Assembly (NCBI GenBank): GCA_029237695.1
Contig: CM055268.1
Coordinates: 52,847,131 to 52,911,130, forward strand
From: Conchocele bisecta
Lineage: Eukaryota; Mollusca; Bivalvia; Lucinida; Thyasiridae
DNA length: 64,000 nucleotides
Direction of reading: 5' to 3'
Shown: piece by piece, positions 41,101 through 53,100 of the stretch
Layout of the letters: each line of letters begins with the position of its first letter
How positions within the stretch are numbered: position 1 is the first letter of the stretch
Notes under the pieces: generated by a model
Seen by the model: only the letters and a program-made list of their open reading frames with translations
The model's database searches: none
Told to the model about the DNA's origin: nothing
Program-made: the position numbers and the translations under genes

Positions 41101-44100
41101 ACGTTTTCCATTCTGCTATAATTTTGTTATCAATTGGCTTGAAACGTCATGTGCATGTTTATTATCATCCATAATGTCACCCATGCTTCCCATGCCCAAG
41201 TTCAAATGACTTATAAATTTGAGGGATGGGTTGTGGCCTAGGGGTTAGTACCCCTGACTTCCAATCCGGAGCTTGTGGGTTTAAACCTCGCCTAGGGTAT
41301 TGAAAAATACTTTCATAGTATTTCCATCCCACTGGTCTGTCGGATGAGACTTTAAGCTGTGGTCCCGTCTCTATATGACCTTAGCTGTTGCTGGGACGTA
41401 AAAGCCATTCACTTTCACTTAGAAATTTTCGTCCAGTAGATGTGTGCGCCTTTCTCCAATATTCTATAACTTATTTACTCTCTGGCCGATGGGCTTCAAA
41501 CTGCATGTGCATGTTTCCCATCGTTCATAGTTTCATTCCCCGCTCCACGCATGCTCCCGCCATGCCCTAGGCCATGGTCAAATAACTTATAAATGTGCGC
41601 CCAGTAAATGCGTGCGTATTTCTCCATTCTCCTATAACTACTTTACTGTTTGACCGATTGGCTTGAAACTTCATACAGTGCAGAGCTGCCAACTGTTACG
41701 ATTTTTCCGTATTTGTTCCGGAAAATACGTTAGAAATACGGAAGTACGGAAAACAATTAAAAAGTACGATTTTTAAAAAAATCAGCGCTGGAATATCTGG
41801 AAATAATAATTTTGTTTCACAAGTGCAGCCAACGAATTTGGATATTTTTTATTGAAAGAAGTTGGAAGAACACATATGTTCATCACTGATTACAGCGAGA
41901 CATGGCCCCATTTGGTCCTGTCAAAACGCGGTGATGAATTTGCGTCAAGCAAGCAGTGTAATTGTGATTTTTCGGTTGGTCATGATGGCCGAGACGAGGG
42001 CCAAGGCTCTAAAAAATTTACTTTATGCATATAAGTGAGTACTGATTTGTGTTCCGGAAAACATATGTGGCGTTCCTGAAAATAGCCCCTTTTTCTCTCC
42101 ATGTTCTTCATGTGACCGACATGGGGTTGGCAACTTTGTACAGTGCATGTTTAGTATCATCCATGTTTTCATTCCCCACCTCACCCATGCTTTTACCATG
42201 CCCAAGGTCAAGGTCAAATTCCTTAGAAATTTGCGGCCAGTAGATGCGTGCACATGTCTCCAGTCTCCTTCTTTACTGTATGACCGATTGGTTTCAAACT
42301 TCATGTGCATGTTTCCCATCAGCCATGCCCTCCACATGCTCAAGGTTAAGGTCAAACAACTTCAAAATCTATTCTCTTCTAACTTCTTTACTGTATGACC
42401 GTTTGGCTTGAAACGTTATGTGCATGTTTATTATCATCCATATTTTCATTCCCCACCCGTTCTCCCCATGCCGAAGGTCAAGGTCAAATATCTTTCAGGG
42501 TTCGTACAGATTTGAAAAGTACTTGAATTCTTGAGTGATAAATGAAAAGTACTTATTTTCTGAAAATCTGCTTGAAAAGTGCTTGAATTGAATTTTAGTA
42601 CTTGAAAAGTGCTTAAAAAATGCCTTCGTGCTTAAAAAGTACTTGAATTTTAATAGAAAACATAAAAAGGTTAATCGCTAAAATTCGATGTTCGATGGGT
42701 CGAGTGTAAATTGTGGATCGCTGATCGGTATTGGAAATTGCATGTTAAATTATGCGTGGTATCGGCAAACCCGCTGCGTATCGGCAAAACCGTGCACGGT
42801 TCTGGTTTTAAACTGGTCCAATATGAGCCTCGTTCTGAATGGTTAATGGCGACGTGCGTGAACGCTACACTGCGTTTTCACAATGGGGAAAAATGTATTC
42901 AACCGTATCTGGATAAGCCGCTTTAAGTGGGTTAAAGAAGCGCCTGATAGGCACAAAGCCTATTGTACTGTATGTCGGAAAGAAATTGATATTGTGCTTG
43001 AAAAAACAATAATTGTACTTGAAAAGTGCTTGAAAAGTGCTTGAATTTTATCATGTCATGTCTGTACGAACCCTGTCTTTGAAGTTTCCGTCTAGTAGGT
43101 GTTTGCACGTTCCTCCGTTCTCCTACAACTTCAAAATTTACAACATTTTCCGTAAATGGCGTCAAAAGTTGACAAATTGTTTACAGTACATGTGGAATTA
43201 TATTCCGCAAGTACTCTGAAAATGTTTTTGTCAACTTTTCACTTTATTTATATAAAATATTGTACATTTTGTGAAAGTATTTAATGAAATTACGCAGATG
43301 TCCTAAGGTACAATATCACATGGCATGTCTGATATGACCTGGCTTTCATTAAAAAGAACACGGATTTGTTCATGTTATCGATAACACGTTTGACATAGAT
43401 CAACCAATGGAACGTCGAAGAAATTAGTTGTGACAGAGATATTATTTGTATCACGACAATCTGTCATCAGTCAGTGTGTATTCAGTCAATTCACAGCAAG
43501 TGACGTGATAGATCTAGATAGACCCCTGTCCACCCGTCTGTTGTTACAGAGGCAGGTGAAGGAGGTGCGGGACCAGATCGACATGGAGATAAAGGCCCAC
43601 CACCAGACACGCACCACCCTCACTGACACGGAGAAACAGCTGCAGGATGTCAACGCCCAGGTTGGTACAGCTTGTCGCGCATCAAGTTCACACATATTTT
43701 TGGATTTGACACCGAAATTCAGAGATTTTATTATTTTCCATAGGATAACACGCCATATTTGTCGCGCCCGCTTGCGGACAGCGCGACATACGTGCGTCCG
43801 GGTTAAAGTTTTTCGTTAAAGTTTTTTGGTATACAGTGAAATTGCGATGGCTCGAAATGCCACGGGACCGCACATTTTGTTCGAGTGATCGCATCTTTCG
43901 AGCCATCGCATCTTTCGATTTTGTTATATTTGCCGACTACTGTACCCGTCGGATTTAGGAAATAAAGAAAGCACAATAGAATGTATCCATGTTTTAGATG
44001 ATTATACTATTTATTCGCAGATTAGTTATCGTGCGAAATTAAATAAACTACATGTGTTTACAAAACTGTCTTTATTTCAATTATTATCAAAGTCGAAAAG

Positions 44101-47100
44101 GAGAAAAGGCCCAGTATTCACTATAAATAGCGGCGCACATAATTAATGCAGCAGGTGGTTGTGACGTCACTTGAAACAGTGGTCTTTTCAATGGGCGTTT
44201 TTCGTTGTAACTCCCGGGTAGCCTGTCGAATAACACGGGAGTTGAAACGAAAAACGACCAATAACTTACGACAGACTCTATTAAATACTCCCGAGTCGAC
44301 GAAACCCAGAACATTTAATAAATCGCCGTATGCCATTGAGTTGTTATGGGACACAAAACAACAACAAAGAATACAATAACTTATTTCACAAATAATGTAC
44401 AATAAAAAGAGTTTCCACAAATTATGTTGAAAGTTTCCGAATAATCTAATATAGAATTCACAAAATGATCGCCATCAACAACGTTAACGATCAAATTGCA
44501 CCACTTTAGGCTATTAACTGCACTTGAAAAGAAATCACCTTTCACAGACAGGTAGAGCGTGGCTCGGCCTTTTATCGTAATAAGTCGGATGCGGAGGTGT
44601 GAAAATTAGCCAAACACAAACTTCGACATCAATTTCGAGTCAACGTATAGCAGGGACTTGACAATTGTTTCGAGCGATCGCATTTTTCGAGGAGTTGCAT
44701 TTCGAGCCATCGCATGTAAAATACATTAAACATATAGGGAAAATTATCGGGACCGCGACGCCATTTCGAGCGAGCCCAACATTACGAGCCATCGCATTTC
44801 GAGCCATCGAGATTTCACTGTACTATTAAAGCCACAGCTAGCAAAGTATACTTTGAGGGAGTAATCATTTATTTTTCCTAGAAGTAACATCTGCATATAT
44901 TTGATGATTAAAAGTATGCAGAATTATTATACTGAATTTATTACATTATCACAGCCAAATTGGCTGTTATAATGTAATAATTTCAGTATAATAAAAATTA
45001 ATAAATTTTTCCTTAAATTGAAAATTTCTCCCTCAAAGTATACTTTGCTAGATATTTAAAGTATACTTTGTAATTTTGATGAAATTGGCTACAGTAGTAC
45101 TTAGCTGTGTACTGATGCTGATATTGCTGAACTGTAATGTAATAACTATCAACAAACCCAAACTTAACAATATTGTGTTCCACATGCTTTTTGGGTCACA
45201 GGCTAATTATAGGTACATGCCCACTCAGGCCCAACATGTTATTTATATCAGATACATCATCTGAGACATTTTCTGGCAAAATAAACATTCATTTACCATT
45301 ATCCCACGTATTGATTGGCATTATTATACACTTTATATCGGACGTAAATTTCCAAACTGATATCAGGGGCGATAACCGTGTTTCCTTAAAATGTTAACGG
45401 ACATTGCTATTTATTCTCTGTATTTATTTTTTATGTCCAATGATCATACTTTATATCTGTCGAAAATATTATATTTTCAGGTGACACATTTAATTAGTAT
45501 AAATAATTAAAAAATATCATGCCTCATTTGCATATGAAAATAGCCTGATACCGCCGCGCGTCACTATCGTTAAAATAAATATTACTAACTGATTATATCT
45601 GTATTGCGGGCACTTGTAATTTTTAGAACTAGTGGAATAGTGACACAATTATACACTTATTTCACTCCTATAAAGAACATTTTGTGCCTACTGAGTGGGC
45701 ATGTACCTCCAAGGGATCCTCCAACTTGTCTGACAGTTGGGCCCTAGATCCGCAGTCTCATCAGGGACCATACTTCTATTCGGTTTGTACGCAAAATGAT
45801 TATATATTAATTTGACTAAGGGCAAACGGATCACGATCTACAATTCATGAAAGTGTTGTAAGATATGTTTTCTCAGCGTAGCCGCATTTCTATTTACAAT
45901 CCTGTTGGTATATGACCTTGCTGTTGAATGGAAGTACTACTCTATGCAATCAAACAATCAATCAACCAATCACCAAACTCCTATTGACACTGTTCCAGCT
46001 GACGTCAACAACTGCGAAGCTGATGTCAGCAGAGCTACGCCTGTCAAACCTGTCTCCAGATGATTCAGGTATGCTCGTCATACAGTGCAACCTCTCTAAA
46101 CTGGACACCAAGAAAACACATGTGATCTTATTTTTGACGAGTTTCTTGATCATTTATCCCAGGTGATAATGTCTGTTCATGATCGCATAGCACACAGCTA
46201 TGGCTCAGAATCATCAAATGCCCAAAAGTGAAACCTCTCTAGACCGGACACCCTGGGGACCTTCCAGGGTGTTCGGTTTAGAGAGGTTTCACTGTATATC
46301 ATTTACTTACATCTCTAGCTTCTGGTAGAGAGCTCGACATCGTTGTCATAATGACGTCTGGGTGTCTATCCGTGTGTCTCTCTGTCCGAAATCTACATTA
46401 ATGTTCCTTTATATTGACACTCATTGGGCTTGATATGCAGGATATGACGACCTCTTCATTGTGTTATATTTGTATGGTTTCACTCTTATGTATCTAATGA
46501 TGTGTTTGAGTGGTTCTGATCAGCCCCTTCAACACCACAGGCCTGTATAGTGGTATTGGCAAACAGTGTAGATCCAGATGAGCCGGTTCGTGACGAACCG
46601 TCTCATCAGGATCTGCACTTTTGGCAAGTAGTTTTCATATATTTGAGAACAAAAACACCCCCTTTTCATATAATGGACTAGTCTGAAGATCATTTTGTGA
46701 CGATTGGATTGGTTGCAAAATTAAACATCTCTTTTTTTCGTGATTAAATGTTTAATCACAAAATTAACTTCTCAAATTCTCTTCCAGTTACTTAGGGGTG
46801 AAAGGGTTAAAAAGCTCAGTATTGTGTCAATAAATCCTCATATGATTGAATTAGAGTGGAACTTGTACAATGCACACTACAAGACCGTGGTTTTTTTTGA
46901 AGTGGCAATTTTTTATTTTTCCCCAGCGGAATCCCTGTATATCCCTTGAATGATTACTTAAGTATTTCAACACAGTATACCTGTGGACAAATGCCACACA
47001 TCCATGCTGCCCTTGATATGACCTTGACCTTTTGATCTTCACAACTTTGAACTTTTTCACACATTAAGAAGTTTGCCGGATTTTCAAAATTCTATCATTA

Positions 47101-50100
47101 CTTCTATATTCCTTGAAGGATTACTTAAATATTTCAACACAGCATACTTGTGGACAAATGCCACACATCCATGCTGCCCTGAATATGACCTTCACCTTTT
47201 GACCTTGACAACTTTAATTTTTTTCCAACATTAAGAAGTTTGCTGGAGTTGTGAAATTCTGTCATAACTTCTATATCATTGATGGATTACTTTAATATTT
47301 CAAAAATTAACACCTGTGGAAAAATGTCACACATCCATGCTGCCCGTAATATGACCTTAACCATTTGACCTTCACAACTGTGCTTAATAATACTTATCAC
47401 TTTCGGTTAATTAACTTTGCCACAGTTTCTCCAATCTGTCACCGGGGGCATTCGTGTGCTGACAGGCCACATTTTCTTGTTTTCAATGTAAATATTCCGT
47501 TCTGATTTTGGGATTTCCCTCCAATGCAGCTGGTTAAATGCGGGATTGAACATGCTGGCTCGGCCTTATATTACCATAGCTGTTGATAAGCCGTTAAACA
47601 CCAATAAATCAAATCAATTCATACCGTAACTAAATCTGACTGGGATTTACACCCAGGTGCTGAGCGTATGGTACTCCACCCCCTCACCCCATACAGGGGC
47701 ATTCCCATCTGTATACGACCTTGCTGTTAAAAAGAAGTAAAACCACAATCAATCAATCCACTATAAATTTTTTGTAACTGTACTCGAAAGTTGACGAAAT
47801 GTTCATAGCAAATGCGGAATACTATTCCGTATTTGCTCTGAACATTTCGTCAACTTTTGATGTCACTTACGGGAAATACCGTAAAATTTGTAAATATCTG
47901 GGATCGATTGTGACCTAGGGGTTAGAGCACCTGATTTCCAATCCGGTGGTTGTGGGTTCAAACCTCGCCTCGGGCATCAAACGATACTTTCATAGTATAT
48001 CCATCCAACTGGTCTGTCGGATGAGACTTTAAACTGTGGTCACGTCTCTATATGACCTTAGCTGTTGGTGGGACGTTAAACCCATTCACTTTCGATGTAA
48101 ATATCATAGTACAAAAAGTCACATGGCTCGTCTCATTTCTGCGTACAGGGTACCAGCTGTGTAAGGGGGAGATCCGGGAGTTGAAGTCACAGCTGACCCA
48201 GTCGAAGTGTGACGTGGACAACTTGACGAGCGAGCTCCAGAAGTCACGCCAACACGCCCAGCAGTACCGCTCCATGGCCGACAGCATACAGGACACACTC
48301 AAGGAACAAAACCAGGTGCGTGTCATACGTTGTACTGGCTCAACTCGGACACATTAAATGAATGATGATCGGCGTACACCCTTATCTGGGGCTACGCTTG
48401 TCACAAATGTCTTTGTTCTACACTCGAGGAATACAATCAGGTACTGTGATTTCATTAATTTTCGTCATGGCTCAATTTTCATCATTTTCGTTATTGACCT
48501 ACATGACGAATTTACATCGTTGACGAATAATGAACTTGAGCAATCGCCTTAAACCATTCTTGTTGTCACCCCACTACAATTGAAAATGGTTATAGTTTCT
48601 TGAAATTGTAAGTGAATTGGCCTGTGAAAACCGTGGGGGAAAATACCGTTAATTGAACAATTATTCAAGTGCAAGTCTAGTAATGTATAATCCCATACAA
48701 GACGGGTGTCCAAACCAGCCACGGCGGATATGTATTTTGGGACGCAGTGACAAAATTTGACCCTGACGAAAATTAATGCAATCGTAGTACGTGAGAATCT
48801 TTCACTGGCTGAACTCTGACACAATTTCCTTGAATGAATGACGGCGTATACCCTGATGAGGCTGATCTGGGGTTACCGTTGCAACGTCGCAGATGTACAT
48901 TCTCAAGGAGCAAAATCAGGTGTTTCACTGGCTCAAACCTGACGCACCTACATTGAATGAATGATCAACTGCAAACGTCGTAATTCTACACACCCAAGAA
49001 AAGCAAATTTGAAGACATTGTATCAACTGTAGACCTTGATCCGTATGCATATTCACAGCAGAAACACTCATTTTGTGAATAACAGTAAGACAACTTTGTG
49101 GAATGAATTACAGTCAGTGTAGCCCCAGATCAGCACACTCTGATCTGGGGCTATGCTTGTCGTAAATGTCATAATTTTACAGGTGGGCATGAATTTTTTC
49201 ACCCCAACATGAGATGCGCCATGTGATTTTGTTCTTTCGGACATCAGCGTAATTTCATGAAATAAGTTTACAAACTTTACAATATTTTCATTAAATGGTT
49301 TCAAAAGTTGACAAAATTTCACAGTACATATTCCGCATGTACTCTGAATATTTTGTTAACTTTTGACTTTATTTATGGAAAATATTGTTAATTTTGTAAA
49401 CGTATTTTATGAAACACATGTCTGAAGGAACAAAATCTGTACTGGAACATTTAACTGAGTGATATTGTTTGTGTTTTCCACGACAGACCAACAAGGAATT
49501 CAAAGAGAGCCTCGAAGAGAAACTACAACAAGCCAAGGAAGGTTCGTACCGACCGTCACACAGTATCACATACTGGACCTATATAATTCTTCCACTATTG
49601 CTGCATTTTGTGCATATTGTTTTGATCTTGAAGTGTCGTCCATGGTCATTTTTGTTGCACCCGCTTGCAGACAGCGCGAGGACCACGCGATATAGTGTGC
49701 CCAATGTCAAGGTCAATTAGTTTGAAATTTACCTTGACTTTTTTTTTCTCGTCCACTTGCGATATAGTAGGCTCAAAGGCATATGTACATGCGTTTTGGT
49801 TAAAGTTTTCAGTATACTATCAAAGCCTAGGCAGTCGCGGCATCTAGTTTGAATTTAGGTTAAAGTTTTTAAGAACACTATCTCTGAAACCACTCCGCCA
49901 ATTCACTCAAAACTTAATATGTGTGTTTATCATCATCCATATTTTCATATAATCGATAGTGTGTGTACTGGTTTTTTGCATTAAAGGTTTTTTTTTAGTT
50001 CTATGCCTCGGTGGGCGCGATGTGTAATATGTCAGCATCAACATTGTCAATGCCTAGATGTTGTTAACGTACTCATATTAGCCTCTTGCCATTTCGATGG

Positions 50101-53100
50101 TCTAGTAACATAAGGTCGTAACTGCTATGCTTTAGCATAGCAGTTATGACCTTATGTTTCTAGACCATCGATTTGTAAATCGAATAAAGAAGCTGATACC
50201 GCAATAACCATAAATATTCATATACCATTTGTTTTGGGAAACCCATATAAAATCGGGTTTACCCAAAATAAATAACATGTACATAGTTATTGGTACACTC
50301 TTTGTTGTTGGAAACTAGATATTCAGATGTGTTTCCTAGAATATATAGGGTTTTTACATTATATTCCTGTGTCTGGCAGGCTTGGAGCACCTGCAGCAGC
50401 GGCTGGACGGCCTGGAGAAGGAGAGACAGGAACTCCTCGCGGAGAACATCCGGGTCACCGAGGAGAGCCATAGCCAGGTACGTCGGTTACACATGTTTTT
50501 AATTGGCAATATCAATATGAACGCTTCTGTCATAGCGAAGACACCGTTCAAATCCTATTATATTATCCCCCGGCGATACTATGGATTTGACGCCGAACAT
50601 CGTCCACGTCCGCCACAGACACTTCTTGTCCGGAGCATAACTCAAACACCCTTTGGAATAATTTCATGAAACTTCACACATGCATAGACCACGACCCGAA
50701 GGTGTGTCGCGCACAAGAATGACAACTCTTGCATAGCTAATTTTTTAGTTATCTCCCTTTTTGTTTTGCGCACTGATTTCATGTCCAGAGCATAACTTGA
50801 CCACCCTTTGGAATATTTTCATGAAACTTCACACATGCATAGACCACGACCCGAAGGTGTGTCGCGCACAAGAATGACAACTCTTGCATAGCTAATTTTT
50901 TAGTTATCTCCCTTTTTTGTTTCGCGCACTGATTGAGCATAACTCGACCACCCTTTGGAATATTTTCATGAAACTTCACACATGCATAGACTACGACCCG
51001 CAAGTGTGTCGCGCACAAGAATGACAACTCTTGCGTAGCTAATTTTTTAGTTATCTCCCTTTTTTGTTTCGCGCACTACAAACTGGACAATAATGCATGA
51101 AGACCCGTTTTCTCGTGTGCTCTGTACACCTTACCTGTAGAGAGAACAATAGCCTTCTCCGGTTGTGGGAGACGAATTCATATAAGCTTCACGATTGTTT
51201 TCATATCCCTGTCATTGTATACCTTGTATTGTACCATATACTGTCGAATAAATATTGTTTAAACTAAAGGTGTGTCGCGCGCAAGAATGACAACTCTTGC
51301 ATCGTTAATTATACCCCCACAAACAAAGTTTGTTGGGGGTATATAGGAGTCAGTCTGTCTGTCGGTCTGTTGGAAATTCCCTTCCGCTCTATATCTTCTA
51401 CACCGATGCATGGATTATCAAATGGCTTGGCACAAATGTTTGTCATGATGAGAAGGTGTGTCGCGATCAATAACCACGCACCTACGTCCAAGGTCAAGGT
51501 CACAGTTGAAGGTCAAAGGTCAAACCTATAGAAATTCCCTTCCGCTCTATATCTTCTACACCGATGCATGGATTATCAAATGGCTTTGCACAAATGTTTC
51601 TCATGATGAGAAGGTGTGTCGCGATCAATAACCACGCACCTACGTCCAAGGTCAAGGTCACAGTTGAAGGTCAAAGGTCAAAGGTCAAACCTATTGAAAT
51701 TCCCTTCCGCTCTATATCTTCTACACCGAAGCATGGATTATCAAATGGCTTGGCACAAATGTTTCTCATGATGAGAAGGTGTGTCGCGATCAATAACCAC
51801 ACACCTACGTCCAAGGTCAAGGTCACAGTTGAAGGTCAAAGGTCAAAACCTATTGAAAATTCCCTTCCGCTCTATATCTTCTACACCGATGCATGGAATA
51901 TCAAATTGCTAACCACGCACCTACGTCCAAGGTCACAGTTGAAGGTCAAAGGTCAAACCTATTGAAATTCCCTTCCGCTCTATATCTTCTACACCGATGC
52001 ATGGATTATCAAATGCCTTGGCACAAATGTTTCTCAGGATGAGAAGGTGTGTCGCGATCAATAACCACGCACCTACGTCTAAAGTCAAGGTCATAGTTGA
52101 AGGTCAAAGGTCAAACCTATTGAAATTCCCTTCCGCTCTATATCTCCTACACCGATGCATGGATTATCACACTATGCCCAGGGTCAAGGTCACAAACTTG
52201 ATGCGTTTGAAACCTTAACGCTCGGCTAAATGGCTTATAATAAAAAATGCCTCGTTTTCTTTGGCTGCCAGTGGGGGTATTCGTGTGCCGACAGGCCACA
52301 TTTCTAGTTTTTTTTACTTATCTCCCTTTGTTGTTTCATGCACTGATTTCGTGTCCGGAGCATAACTCGAACACCCTTTGGAATATTTTTTATTACACTT
52401 CACACATGCATAGAAGACGACCCAAAGGTGTGTCGCACGCAAGAAAGACAACTCTTGCGTCGTTACTTTCTTAGTTATCTCCCTTTGTTGTTTCGTGCAC
52501 TGATTTCGTGTCCGGAGCATAACTCGAACACCCTTTGGAATATTTTCATGAAACTTCACACATGCATAGACCATGACCCTAAAGGTGTGTCACGCAAGAA
52601 TGACAACTCTTGCATCTCTAATTGTTGAGTTATCTCCCTTTGTTTTTCTGCGCACTGATTTTGTCTCCGGATCATAACTCGAACACCCTTTTTTCAAACT
52701 ACTTGTGTATCTGGGGAGGGGGATACACATGCGCTTGTCGACAAACGTCCATTTCTAGTTTACCATGAAGTTGACTACTTTTACCATGCGGTGTTAGGGA
52801 CTAAACTACCATGCCTCCAGGGGCCGAATATCAGCCCCTTCCCCAATCCCCGGGGCCGTTTTTTTTTCCCCAATCTGTAAAATAAATTCCCAATCGGCAA
52901 AACAAAAAAACTAAAGCAGTCCATAAACAGATTCATTGACACAAGTTGTCAAATTTGGATGGTTGGTTAATAAAATACTAACCAGGAGTAAGTGAGATCA
53001 ATGACATCCAAACCATTTACTAATAATATCGACAAAAAATCCCAGTAATGAATTCGATCAGTCGACGAAAAAAATTCCCAATTCAAGCAATTTCACGCTC

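Larger units (their letters stand above)
40935..42496 (+). repeat. Hairpin-headed tandem cores with SINE and inserted element
   Basis: The head TATCCCATCGTG..ATGGGATATAG is at about 40938. At least five diverged cores of 130-170 bp follow at 41100, 41440, 41600, 42150 and 42380, with GCTTGAAACTTCATGTGCAT and CCCAAGGTCAAGGTCAAAT. A SINE (41222-41419) and a 456-bp element (41683-42138) are inserted in the array. Confidence 0.6.

Noticed and set aside
42711..42926. 71-codon frame in another frame of the hAT element
   Set aside because: It overlaps the better supported zinc-finger frame and resembles no protein I know.
47900..47970. Possible tRNA gene (box A and box B-like sequences)
   Set aside because: The same sequence recurs at 4240, 27669, 39370 and 41222 with a common non-tRNA 3' body, so it is a SINE head; no acceptor stem closes.
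51366..52120. CRISPR-like array of regularly spaced repeats
   Set aside because: Units are contiguous 160-bp tandem repeats without unique spacers, in an animal intron.
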